A stretch of DNA of 64,000 bases from contig JAPYKE020000033.1 in assembly GCA_028554795.2 (NCBI GenBank), forward strand, positions 4,507,501-4,571,500, given 5' to 3'. Below the pieces are notes generated by a model. The model searched no databases and was not told the origin of the DNA. It was given only the letters and a program-made list of their open reading frames with translations. The first letter of the stretch is position 1; every line of letters begins with the position of its first letter. Shown here in pieces: positions 53,769-64,000 of this stretch. The DNA is from Sinohyriopsis cumingii (taxonomy: Eukaryota > Mollusca > Bivalvia > Unionida > Unionidae). The position numbers were made by a program, and so were the translations under genes.

Positions 53769-53823
53769 TTGAATACAACAACTAAGATAAGATGATCATA
53801 AACAATAATCAACCACGGTCAGG

Positions 53824-54021
53824 TTGATAAATTCACGACTACCTATATACAAAGTTACCTATGGTAATGAACTTGGCGATGTTGTTGAGGGTTTATTTGC
53901 AAGAATAGCACCAAAAGCAATACCAATTGCAAAACAATTAGGAACGAAAGCTATCGATGTTCTTCGTGTAAAAGGTATCAGCGCTGTTGGTGACGTTGCC
54001 GGTAAAACACTTCAGCAATAA
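53824..54021 (+). pseudogene. core-like protein (pX-like) of element E
   Basis: A 65-codon frame with GDVVEGLFARIAPKAIPIAKQLGTKAIDVLRVK, an amphipathic glycine/alanine segment like the internal virion proteins of these elements. It continues in another frame (RFARLIRGKPQ to about 54187). Compare 25172-25588 in B, which has the same plan but no close sequence match. Confidence 0.45.
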
Positions 54022-54226
54022 AGATAGATTTGCACGATTAATACGAGGAAAACCACAACCAGTAAAATTACCTAGCACTGAAATTATGCCTATAAATGTC
54101 AGTAAAATAATAAATCAAGCTGCAAATAAAAAACTAGCAGAATTGGCTGGTGTACCACTATCAGAAAAAGACAATAAAAATAAAATATAATCGCAAGTTT
54201 AATAGTAGGAAATAGAATTTCCCAAA

Positions 54227-55650
54227 ATGGAATTTTCCAAAGTCTTCGTGTTGGAAGATAAAAAATATAATAAAATGTTAAGCGTGTGTCTTATCCCGCA
54301 TTTGACATGGACGCAACAGTTCTTGAAGATGAATCTGTGCGTGATTATCAATATTAGTCTTATGTCGCACGAGAGCCAAATCAGCGTGGTCGTATCGAAC
54401 GTCAAGTTCATGACACAAGTAGATATTTCTTACTCGCCGAGTCATTTATTTGAAGTTGAAGGTAAAATTTTGAAAACAGATAATACTGAATATGGAGTTT
54501 AGGTTAGAATTGGTTTTGTTAGTAATGGCATTATGGCGTTATTTAACAGCGCATTATACATGATTGACGTAAAAAACCCCATTAAAATATGCCAGAACGA
54601 CGTTGATGCTGCCAGGACGATATTCGGTCTAGCAAGATATTCTGATGATTATTGAAGATCAGCTGGTCGTTCAATGGTGTTTGCCAAAGATACTTCTGAC
54701 CACCCTAATAACATACAATATAATATAAGACGACCAAGAAACGCCGCCAACAACGCTGACTTTGATGTGTAGCCGGTAGTTCATGGTGCTAATCCAGAAT
54801 TTGATTTAGGATTCGCAAAACGTTGATCAATGTTAAAAGATAATCGTAGAAGATTTTCATGTGCAATTCCACTGTCATATATGTTTGGATTATGTAGAAA
54901 TTTCAGAAAGGTTGTTTTTGGAGCTAAGCATACAGTTGTGCTTGTAAGAAAGGCTACTGACGATGATGTAATCTGGCGCCCTATCGGTGATGCTGGTAAA
55001 GTAATACTGACAAAACTTTCATTGTGAATGCCAGTAATGATACCATCAATTGCTGAAAAATAAAAATTACTTTCTTTTATGAACTCTGATGGTAAATTAA
55101 CATTGTTACGGTTGACGATGACGACAGATAGTGTTCAAAGTGTAGTTGACGGTTTATTCACATGACATATAGCATCATAGCAAGGTATTTCTGCATCAAA
55201 ACATATAATCATAGCTCTTCATGATGTCAAACGAGTAAACTCACAAATGCACATTATAATGATATTTGACAAACTTGGAGTTAGTGAAGTTGCTTTATGG
55301 ACATCAATAACCATCTGAAGATATAATATTAAATTTTGATCAATATCACGTTACACGTGTATATCAATGTTTAATGACTTGATGGGACGTGATCAAAATG
55401 TCGATTCTGGTCTACAAATATCAGAACTAGAGTTTACAACACTGTATCCAATTTATTACTTTTTGCTGGAACACTTAAATTTATTTAGGACAATATATTG
55501 TTGATATACATTTTCGAGCTCGTGTAACAAGAGGGGCTATTGCTGAGTACAGAGCAATCGCTGTTATACTTAGCGATAAAACAATGTTAATTGAAGGTGT
55601 TGATGGACGAATGAGAGTCATTGATGCACTAGTAGAAACATGTAATTAAA
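54227..55650 (+). pseudogene. major-capsid-like protein of a second family, degraded
   Basis: Recognisable stretches across frames: LFEVEGKILKTDNTEY, RIGFVSNGIMALF, SAGRSMVFAKD, RRPRNAANNADFDV, GANPEFDLGFAKR, FSCAIPLSYMFG, FGAKHTVVLVRKA and a C-terminal EYRAIAVILSDKTMLIEG-type segment nearby. This pattern matches a capsid-like family frequent in invertebrate genomes, which I recall as linked to Polinton-type elements. At least six stops or frameshifts. Confidence 0.5.
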
Positions 55651-55659
55651 TTGCTCATG

Positions 55660-56090
55660 ATATTTATAAAGCCATATCACAATGTCAGATTAAAAAGATA
55701 CAATCAGCTTCAAAAAGAATATCGGAACAAAAATATCACTAAAATCAGAGCAAATCACAAGTGGTCTGAATAAATTATTATTGTCGGAACGTCAACTTAG
55801 GCACTTAAATAAGGCCAAACAATCAAAGACCGGCGTCAAACTTAATCTTTCTGCGGACGCCATTAAAGATACTGTTTAAATAGGTGGTATATTTCCACTT
55901 CTTTCAGCTATTGCAGCATTAATTACTGCAGCCGCACATGCCGTTGCAAAAGCAGCTGTACTTGGTGCTGATGGAACCGCCGCTGAAATTGTACTAAAGA
56001 AAGCAACAGGTAAAGGAACAAAAAAGAGACGAGGCCTGAGATTACCGGGAACTCCTAATTGGTATGGAAAAGGCTTATTCCATCGCTAAG
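55660..56090 (+). pseudogene. small basic/hydrophobic protein of element E
   Basis: KTGVKLNLSADAIKDTV, then GGIFPLLSAIAALITAAAHAV, AVLGADGTAAEIV and a basic tail KKATGKGTKKRRGL followed by LPGTPNWYGKGLF. A stop separates the first part. The LS...GG..PLL plan is analogous to the 28730-29159 gene of element B. Confidence 0.45.
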
Positions 56091-56686
56091 GTCTGAAAAT
56101 ATCAATAAAGATAATTTGGAATATGCCACTCTTGCTGTATTTAGCTTTATTATGTATTCATGTAATTATATATTTGAGCATGTGGATATTTTCTTTGCAA
56201 TAATATTGAGAATTGCAGCAATTGTTGTTGCGGCTGAGACACAAATCGTTATGATTAATGGTGATGTCATTGTTATTGTCGATAATAATATGGCGGTTCC
56301 AGCAATAACAGCAGACGCAGAATCAACAATTTTATCAATAGCAAGTTTACGTCCATTGTAATTCTTTATACTTTTATTGTATATACATGAATGAAAGTTC
56401 TGAGTTTTGTTTGCCACATACATACTTGATTATAGCTGTAATGTTGCGCTTCATCATCACGTTGAATATTAATCGAAATATTCATTATATGAGTAGGTGG
56501 TAGTTTATCTACTAATTCAAGACACCTATAGTACAACAAACCTAAATTTTGTTCCTTAGGTTACACAACAAATGTTTCCTCAACATTTTCATCCAACATC
56601 ACTAACATATATCCACCTGACTGAGTTTGTGGATACCACCGTGAAATTGTGGTAGATATCGTAAAGTTGTAGTAATGATTACTAAA

Positions 56687-56807
<121 letters not shown>

Positions 56808-57040
56808 AATCTCAGCGCGATGTTTGGTGGTTTTATTAAGTGGTGTCCATAATGCTGATCCAAAGGCTACTGTATTGACACTACTGTCGGTAATTTGTTT
56901 TATGTCTCAAGTTTAATACTAACAAATGTTGGTTTTCCAAAGAAATCATCAACAAATCCATGTATTCTTCTGCGATAATTCTAAAACTTTTGTACATGAG
57001 TATTATATGCAGATCTAAATGTGGTTATTGCATCATTAAA

Positions 57041-57235
57041 TTAAACAAACGAGTTTATTATTGGGAGTTTTTTTATTATCGATATATTTTTTGTAGTAGC
57101 GTCATTATCTGATTCTGGTTCTCCAAGATCAGTAATTTTATTGTTGTCCATATTGAGAGAACCAGTCATTGTATCACCAGATGTTTGCACTCGATTATGA
57201 ATATTACATATTATTGTTGGCATAGTAACACCAGG
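57041..57235 (-). pseudogene. fibre-like protein fragment with tail-fibre repeat
   Basis: The minus-strand frame has SGDTMTGSLNMDNNKITDLGEP, then SDNDATTKN, the signature of the phage tail-fibre repeat also found in fibre-like proteins of virus-like elements. It is expected to be a trimeric attachment spike. Only one repeat is intact; flanking frames (down to about 56560) are broken. Confidence 0.55.
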
Positions 57236-57587
57236 CCTGATTCTTCAATTAATATTAAATGCAGGTATGATATTTTCAGGTGCTCCATTAATTCTAACAA
57301 TAATATCCTACAATGAAAGATTACTCGTTTTTAATTTTCCTTCTTTATCCTGAAATAGAAATACAACCACTTCATCACTAATCTGTTTATTTATATCTTC
57401 ATGGGTTAGACTATTATGGTTTTCTTTTTTGTGAAAAGGATCTTCCATAAATATCAACCATTATACTTTTAAGACCTGTTTAAAACAGAACATGAATATT
57501 TATAGACAACTTTAAGAAGTGCATCAGAAGATTTTGACACAGCATCAAGTACAGCAATTACTTCACGGCCACATATTTGCTTATCTG

Positions 57588-57842
57588 TTATTGTTTGTGT
57601 TCGTAATGTTGAATACTGCGTGATCCAGTGCTATGCACTCTACGTGTTTTAAAAATTCTTTGGTGGAGCTTATCGATAGAAATCGAAATAAACGATTCCT
57701 CGTGGATCAATTGCATATCAACCCAATGAGTACAACGGCAAGAACTTTTGTCAAGATTAATGATTCCTGTTTCTATATTATTTGGTTGTTTTGGTAATTT
57801 GTCACGCATAAAAACACCTCTAAAAAATCGAATTGATGGCAA
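57588..57842 (-). pseudogene. adenain-like cysteine protease fragment
   Basis: FFRGVFMRDKLPKQPNNIETGIINLDKSS, then THWV-like CTHWVD. This matches the region around the catalytic His in adenain/Ulp1-type maturation proteases of Polintons. The Gly expected before THW is Cys here, and the catalytic Cys region is not visible. Dead fragment, 84 codons. Confidence 0.55.
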
Positions 57843-58062
57843 TTATCAAGTTGATCTTGAAATATCTAGTCAAGCCCAACAAGGATATATTCTATACACA
57901 TTCACTCCTCAAGTTGCTTCTAGATTTTGGATTGTAAAAGAACCTATTAATCCTGTTTATCTGCGCTGTCATAATCCGCTATTATCAAGAACGCATTTCA
58001 AACTTACTGACCAATCTGGACATTTACTTGATGTGCGTAGGCATAAATTCGTAAGATTTTAA
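57748..58062 (+). pseudogene. penton-like C-terminal fragment of element E
   Basis: A frame with VDLEISSQAQQGYILYTFTPQV, INPVYLRCHNPLLSRT and LTDQSGHLLDVRRHKFVRF. The LTDQ.G.LLD ending resembles the last strands of minor capsid proteins in these elements. It overlaps the protease fragment on the opposite strand, so a rearrangement joined them. Confidence 0.45.
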
Positions 58063-58070
58063 TAATTTTA

Positions 58071-58290
58071 AAATCTTTACACAGGATATTTACTTTATTA
58101 TAATGTTTTATCAAAAAAATGAAAAAAAAAAAAGGAAAAGTAAATATGAACAGTAAAAATAGACGGTAAATATGAACGGTGAAAGTGGGGAAAGTGAAGA
58201 TACAAGATGATATAATCTTAATACTTTCTATTTTTACTGTTTTCCTTCACAGGTAATGATAAGTGATCAATTCAATCCCAACTTTTTTGC
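58071..58290. other. AT-rich junction between element E and copy C
   Basis: A-rich sequence with duplicated AAATATGAAC.GT.AAA units. No gene. No TIR or target duplication visible at the junction. Confidence 0.45.
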
Positions 58291-58344
58291 TTGAAAATGT
58301 CTGACAAGTAAATGTTTCTTCGCTTCGTCTCCTCACTGTGAGCA

Positions 58345-58689
58345 AAGAAAGCTTCGATGTGGTGAATATCTAGAGTCATCAGTTGAGGAGAGGAAGTTCA
58401 CGCAAGTCTTTATACCACCGATGCAACACGGCTTCTTCCGAGATGAGACTCCAAGCTTCGTCAGACATTTATCGTGTTAGATTTGACTGGGATGATCATT
58501 TTGACATCCATAGCAATCTTTATTGATCAATTTCGTAATATTTTCTGCTAGGTGTTTAGCAAAACAGGAGACTAAATGTTGTTCTTGTTCTGGCCATATC
58601 AACTTCAACACTATGTCCTTTTCGTCAGTGTCCTGGGGTTTTCTTTCCATAGATTCTCCACCATTCAAAGAGGGATTACAGTCTTCCAT
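58345..58689 (-). pseudogene. small Cys/His protein (fuller version than in B)
   Basis: ATG at 58689, 5 nt after the major capsid stop. A helical segment (LKLIWPEQEQHLVSCFAKHLAENITKLI) leads to CYGC..DHPSQI, then a stop and, in frame, HDKC: a possible zinc-binding C-x2-C...H...H-x2-C. The remaining frame runs on to about 58345. In element B only the first dozen residues are conserved. Confidence 0.5.
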
Positions 58690-58694
58690 TGCTT

Positions 58695-59979
58695 CTAATA
58701 GTCTATAATGACTTCTCTCAAACCGTTGGTTTCTATGGTATTACCACATTCGGCATACAAGATTACGTACACAGTCTTCGTCAGCTCGGTTGCAAACTGA
58801 AGTTCCACACGAATCTTGCCCAATTTTATTGGGTGGAAATGTCCCTCGTAGCTGCCTTGGCCTGGAATGAAATCAAAAGCCAACAAAGCGTAACCTGTAT
58901 AATTATCGTACTTAATACCGTTGCTACGTTTGGTGCATAGCTGTCCGAGATAAGTACGATCTCAAGTAATTCTGCTGTGCAAAGTTAGGTTCGAAAGGTC
59001 TGGTACACAAGGTCTTGCCATCGCTTCTGACTTCGATTTTGGATATACTAAAGTGATGAAAGTTGAAAGGATTTGTATTGGCGGCTGCTTTGAAGGCTTC
59101 ATTCTCGACGATGCCAAGGATTAAACGCTTGGGTAACTGCCCTTGGACAAGATGATCTTCGATCATAGATCACTGACCCTTGGGAATGGTTAACGTTTTC
59201 ACTTCCACGAGACGTATCGGATACTTGGCAGTCGTTATGTTTGAAGTGTGACTGATGTCGTTTCCCAATTTAGGTAACACATCCATGCGTCGTACGTAGA
59301 GTTGAGCTTCTTAGATACTGGTTTTGTATTTGGTACCATCATCATTTATTAAATGGAAAGTGGTCCTGTTGGGATTCAGTCTCAGGCGGACATCTCCACC
59401 GTTCAGCAAATACTTCTCTTGCAACTACATGTCAAAATGTAAGCGATCCATTAGTTCTAAACCGCTGTTCTCTGGGATGATTTTGTTTCGACGGGCGCCG
59501 ACTCCAGGATTTACACCATTTAAATGGTCTAAATTCTTCGTGTCATGTTTCCAAAACTCGCGGGCATCCAAATGAGTGTTCTTGGATTCTATTCCGTACG
59601 TCAAGAGATTTGCTATGTACGTTTGGTAAGGGTAAGTATCCATGTTGCTTCTGACCAGTTTGTCATTCCAGTACAAATCCACTTCGCTGAACAAGGAATG
59701 CATGAAATTGTTGAGGGGGGGGGGGCTCATTTATGGTCGCTTTCTGGATTAGTATTGTCATCCTTTTCTATCACTCTAACTTTCGTATATAAGTAACTGC
59801 TATTCAGATCGATGTAATCTTCAGGCTGTCCTTTGATTTCAAACCCGATGGGTGCTGATTCCGTCAAATTGGAGACAGAATGAAATTCGGCCATTGGGTT
59901 CTTTCATCGTCATCATGGTGGGTGGCATGGCAAACAGATCTAGTTCCGACTTGGAACAGACGCAAGACTCTCGGTGCAT
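58695..59979 (-). pseudogene. major capsid protein, degraded (copy C)
   Basis: Homologue of 23842-25155. The C-terminal segment GSYEGHFHPIKLG and YAECGNTIET, the interior PKRLILGIVEN and the HSLFSEVDLYWNDK stretch are clear. Breaks include a run of ten G at about 59717-59726. The start at about 59979 matches B's. Confidence 0.82.
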
Positions 59980-60018
59980 CAATCTTCTCTGTGTGTGATT
60001 TTTAATAATAACAAACGT

Positions 60019-60443
60019 CTAAGTCTTGGACGGTTCTTCTTTTCTTCGTCTTTCTATCTCTAGGAGTATGAAGGGTTCTGAAGGGGTGTTTTTTGGTCGT
60101 CTCTTTCTGTCTTGTCCTTGCTGCGGCGTCAAGGAAGCAGGAATTATTGACTCGGTAGCGTCCATTGAATTTATATGCGTTTCTCTTTGACCCAAAATGT
60201 CTTTGCCTGTTTGCAGCAAGACATTTCTGCCTGCTGTCAACAATGTTTCTTTAGGGTTTTGGTAGCTGATGATGACATTTTGGAGAAATTCTTTGCCGTG
60301 AGTAATCAAGCCGTCTTTCAAGGCGTGCAATCCTCATGTCACCACCGATTTCAACAGTGGGGCCACCGAACAAAGGCTGATTTCAGCATATCTCCTAAAC
60401 CATGTCCGCGCTGTCGAGTGACGCATCGGTACACTCGATACAT
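60019..60443 (-). pseudogene. core-like protein, degraded (copy C)
   Basis: EFLQNVIISYQNPKETLLTAGRN and a basic tail as in 25172-25588. A stop and a one-base deletion break the N-terminal half. ATG at about 60443. Confidence 0.75.
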
Positions 60444-60464
60444 GACTTACCTCTCATTAGAGAA

Positions 60465-61390
60465 TATGTTTTTAAAAATGGAATTTCACCGTGACTTTCT
60501 CTTTGGTGAATGGAATATTCCCCCCCCCCCCATCTCCTCTTTTAGCAAAGTTAACAGTGTCAAAATACGTCTTGCTGAAGGGAAAATAGTGAGGATGTAC
60601 AAATTCACTGTGAACCTGATAGGTGTTTCCACCTTCCTCGTCAGTGACCGTGGCAGAATCCACTTTGAAAGGAATGACACGCAGTAACGGTACGGAGGTG
60701 TGTCCCACCACGTTGTACTCCACCACATCGGAGTACACAAAGATCAAATTGAGTCTTTGGTTCAGTTTTACTGGCAAACGAAAATGTTTCACGAATTTGA
60801 ATGTGTCGTCAATAATTGCCATTTCTCTTATGTTCTTGACATTCTTGAGTTCCCCTCACAAAATATCATACAATTCAGGGCAAAATCTAATACCTATACC
60901 TTTTCCACCAATTTCAAATTTCTTCAGTAAGCGACGAGCCACATTACGGTACTCGATGGTGACACTTTTTTTTCAGTTTGGCTAGTACGTTGTCAAATAC
61001 TGCATTGACTATGTCAGCAATCTCGTCAACCAGATGTTCACCGCTAAAATAATGTCCTTTGTTAATTTTAAACTCATAGATGTACAATGTAGGAGTACTG
61101 TCCGGTACTGCTGGATGCGCAGTGAATTTTTGATGTTGTTTAGTGGTAATCATGGTTTGTTGCACTTCTTCGTCAAGAACTACGACCTTAAAAGTGTTTT
61201 GAGTTTCAGTGATGATTTTGATTTGTGTAGGGTAAACCATTTCCACCAATGCCACTTCCCAATGGGCTTCGTGATCTAACTTGATGGCCTGAGGTAATTT
61301 GGCTGTGTAACAACACAAAGCATTATTGGGAAACACCTCCACAAAACTGTCACTGGGTAGCGTCAGGTAAAAGTGGTTATTGTTGGTCAT
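60465..61390 (-). pseudogene. penton-like minor capsid protein, degraded (copy C)
   Basis: The N-terminus (NNHFYLTLPSDSFVEVFP, then HWEVALVEM) is open for 148 codons from ATG 61390, with Trp at the codon that is TAG in element B. Later parts are frameshifted; a run of ten C lies at about 60521-60530. Confidence 0.8.
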
Positions 61391-61394
61391 GTTC

Positions 61395-61786
61395 TGTTGC
61401 TGTCCGAGGGGTCAATAGAAGTGAGGGGAGTGTCTCCGCCCAAATTGTTTTTGTTGTTGAGTGCTGACTGAAGTTGGTCATAAGGCTCCCGTTGTTAGTG
61501 TTCGAGGAGTATTTAAAAGAAGGATTGGGAAGAAGGTAACCGATGCAACTAGTCATTAAAATGGTCTACAATTGTTTGTCTCCTTGTTGAAAACTCAAAC
61601 TGGCAATGGCCGCACCGATGACACAATACACCACAAAGATTTGGCAGAAAAGACGATTTGCCTTTTAGGCACACATTCTCCACACCACACCTGCAAAGGT
61701 TGTTTTTGTAGATATTGCAGAGAAGAACTCTCTGAGGGAGTGGTCACTGCGTTTGTAGAGGTAGCTGAGGTTATGTGGACGGGCAT
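61395..61786 (-). pseudogene. small membrane protein, degraded (copy C)
   Basis: Homologue of 26522-26938. MPVHITSATST start, then CVPKRQIVF and the two hydrophobic segments in shifted frames. Confidence 0.6.
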
Positions 61787-61796
61787 GATGGTCACT

Positions 61797-62846
61797 TCTT
61801 TTGTTATAGTCAATGACTTGCGAAGCGTCGATCGAAGAATCAAAACTGGGAGGATATCCTTTCCAACGCACTTTGACTTCTTTAAAACCTCGTTTTCCCA
61901 CTTTGCGGGTTCTTTGCTCGGGAATGCTTTCGATGTCGTACACTTTGTCTTCTTTTTTGGTTACGCGTTGTAATTCGGGCAAGTAAAAGGTTCCTTTAAA
62001 CACTTCCCCGTTGATGTCTTCCAATTTATAGACAGCAGGATGACGTCCACGCACTCGTCCAGTGACACGAGACAATTCGGTGATCCAGTTGGGGTAAGTA
62101 ACCTTTGTCGAAAGTGCGTTTGCTTTTGCCAATGCGCACCCGCACTCCTACTGCCAACACTCCGCTTTTCTTGGGGACAGCCACCCTTGGGGACGTACCA
62201 ACTAGGAGCTCTAAAACGGTAACTTCGTTTTAGGGAGTCTTGTCTTGGGGACACATCCGATGCTTCGATGGTAAGATTGGTTTTACCCTTGGACCAAGTG
62301 GTGTAAGACGTCGATGTACTTGAGAGTGTGGTTATGCGTGAAATATTTCCACATGCGTTTTTTCAAGGTGCGTTGAAAACATTCTGGCTTTGGTTTCGGG
62401 TTTCGAGGTGGTGAAAAAATAAATGTCTCGTTTCTTTAATATTTTTTGGAAAGCTTGGTTCAGAAATATGGTACCTTTTTCGGTTTGCCATCGAAGAGGG
62501 TGCCGACCACATCGTTTCAACACCAGTTGGAGGGTTCGTACCAATTCACTTCTCGATTTGGAAGTCAATGGTAAATTTAGAAAAGATGTCGGTGACACAA
62601 AACAAATATTTATAGCCAAGATTGTAGGTAGCCAAATGAGATACATCGGCTAAATCGGCTTGACATTGATGATCAATACCCTCCACTCATGTTAGACATC
62701 TGGAACATTTTCGTCGAATGGGTTTGTGTAAATTATACGTCTCTTGTTCTCGTAACCAACGTTGCAGCACGATACAATGTCTGAACTCCTCCGTCACCTG
62801 CAGGATGAGATGGATCGTAGTAAATGCTGGCTAACACCTTCTCCAT
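61797..62846 (-). pseudogene. integrase with chromodomain, degraded (copy C)
   Basis: The chromodomain (VYDIESIPEQR, KVRWKGYPPSFDSSIDASQVIDY) and part of the catalytic core (GRHPLRWQTEKGTIFLNQAFQ) remain. The second catalytic Asp is Glu here and the region of the third acidic residue is shifted. ATG at about 62846. Confidence 0.8.
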
Positions 62847-62857
62847 TTTTTAATAAG

Positions 62858-63510
62858 TCACCCACTCATCGCTGATTTTATTTTGATGGGGCGAAATGGT
62901 GGTTTGGAAACGGCTTTACGTGTCTGATGTGCCACGGGAGTTGATGTCGAAGGTAGTGATGGTGGAGGTGGTAATGGAATGGCTTTGGTTTTCTTTTCTT
63001 TTTTCACTTCCGGTTTTCTTTCTTTCTTTTTCACTTCTGTTGAAGGAGGAGTGGACATCATCGTTTTAAGCCAAGCTTTCAGCTTTTCTCGTTGGCGAGA
63101 GGGGGAAGGGGTCAACAAGGACGCTGGATCTTACTAGAAACGGGAGCTGCTGCAGGTGTTTGAAAGACTTCTCGTACCTCTTCTTCCTCAGTCATTCGTG
63201 GGGCTGTGTCTGTCTTGACCACTTTGGGTGGTGGTGATGGTGATGTACTTTTCGTCAAGGCTTTAAAATCTTTCAAGGTGGGCAGAGATGTTTTGTCTAA
63301 AGCTTTCTGGTGAAATAGTTGACCGTACTTTTGGCGATTTTTCCGTTTCTGAGAAATCGTTGCAATCCATCAAAGACTGCAATTCGTGTTGTAACTTGGA
63401 CATGTCGGTCAAATTAGGATTGGGGGGCAAATGCGGGGTCATGTGTTCCTGCCAACGATGGTATTCCATCCATTGTTTGCAAGGCACTAAGCCAGTTTTC
63501 GTCCTTCCAT
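62858..63510 (-). pseudogene. homologue of the 28078-28722 gene, degraded (copy C)
   Basis: YHRWQEHMTPHLPPNPNLTDMSKLQ and a P/S/K-rich second half. Frame breaks at about 63330 and a stop near 63135. ATG at about 63510. Confidence 0.7.
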
Positions 63511-63523
63511 TCGATTTCAAGGG

Positions 63524-63965
63524 TCACGTCTGAGATCTTTGGACTCCTGAGGTCCATTTTATCTTCTTGGTTCCTTTTGATCTTGCTTCCATGAGTCCTA
63601 CCAGCATTGTTCCCAATACTCCATTCATCAAGGGTCCTAACAACAGCGGCGAAATTTCTCCGCGTTGTACTAACATCTTCGTTTGACGAATGGATATTTT
63701 CTTTTGAGCCATTTCACGAAGAACTTGACGATGTTTGGCTAATGCTTTTTTCTGGTGTTTAGACAAAGGTATCACACATTTCAATACATTCAAACAACGT
63801 TCGCACACGGTGTCGATGACGTCTTTGGAAGCGGTTTGGATGAGTATTTTGGGCAGCTTTAGACAGGACGGACAACATGTTACCATGTTTGACTAAACAA
63901 GGATGTAGTTTTTCCTCTTTCTTTTCTTTGCAGTTAGAAAAGGGATTGCTTCCTAGGGGTGGCAT
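63524..63965 (-). pseudogene. small basic/hydrophobic protein, mostly open (copy C)
   Basis: The frame 63524-63886 runs through IQTASKDVIDTVCERCLNVLK, IPLSKHQKKALAKHRQV and KMLVQRGEISPLLLGPLMN, showing the continuous layout that is split in element B. The N-terminus from ATG 63965 is in another frame (break at about 63855). Confidence 0.65.
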
Positions 63966-64000
63966 CTTTGGGTATTCAGGAGAACAAAAACACTGATTCC

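Larger units (their letters stand above)
58290..64000 (-). mobile_element. copy C: decayed Maverick-like element, continues past the window
   Basis: The gene order from left to right repeats element B: small CxxC protein, major capsid, core, penton, membrane protein, integrase, the 28078-type gene and the 28730-type gene, all on the minus strand. Identity to B is high in patches. Every large gene has frameshifts. Left terminal genes and TIR are missing next to element E. Confidence 0.88.

Noticed and set aside
60175-60687. Plus-strand 170-codon frame in copy C
   Set aside because: The same antisense shadow as at 25287-25832, over decayed core and penton.

Overview
The window looks like nuclear DNA from a marine invertebrate, most likely a mollusc. 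It is AT-rich and intron-poor. It holds a tRNA-derived SINE of a type I associate with bivalves, several decayed LINEs, a Ty3/gypsy scrap, satellite-like tandem repeats and long microsatellites. I see no ordinary host gene. Almost all coding capacity belongs to Maverick/Polinton (adintovirus-like) elements: large dsDNA virus-like transposons with a protein-primed family B DNA polymerase, a retrovirus-type integrase, a packaging ATPase and jelly-roll capsid proteins.

Layout. Copy A (1357-13707, inverted relative to B) is an old, broken element. It has lost the integrase, the major capsid gene and much else. At 13.7-21 kb lie gene-free DNA with a 57-bp tandem repeat and a 2.7-kb imperfect inverted repeat. 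Element B (21060-37820, 16.76 kb) is nearly complete, with 314/354-bp terminal inverted repeats and a perfect 6-bp target duplication AGTATT. From 37.8 to 48 kb there are LINE, gypsy and SINE fragments and a 51-bp satellite. A rearranged scrap of a third related element (D) sits at 49.0-50.1 kb, followed by a LINE at 50.15-52.6 kb. Element E (52.8-58.1 kb) is a decayed cluster from a different virus-like lineage: capsid-like, core-like, fibre-like and adenain-like protease pieces. Copy C (58.3 kb to the window end, same orientation as B) repeats B's capsid/integrase block as pseudogenes and runs off the window.

How element B works as a unit. On the minus strand, integrase, a membrane protein, penton-like minor capsid, core-like protein and major capsid protein are packed with gaps or overlaps of a few bases to about 25 bases, ahead of one poly(A) signal. 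Upstream come basic accessory proteins, the ATPase, a membrane-protein remnant and DNA polymerase B, each with its own TATA box. A zinc-knuckle protein is transcribed divergently from the polymerase. Both ends of the element carry small genes for charged, coiled-coil or basic proteins.

The most unusual signal: five B genes, all at the element ends and two of them ending inside the TIRs, finish not at an AATAAA but at a metazoan histone-type 3' end. This is a 16-nt stem-loop such as GGCCCTTTTCAGGGCC, then ACCCA or a close variant, then 13-14 nt after the stem a purine-rich GAAAAGAG-like element that could pair with U7 snRNA. Copy A keeps two decayed versions with the same 13-nt spacing. I know of no description of histone-type 3' processing in Mavericks or adintoviruses. 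It would tie expression of the terminal genes to S phase.

Element B is young by its TIRs and target duplication, yet several genes each carry one or two frameshifts or nonsense codons. These could be recent decay or assembly error.
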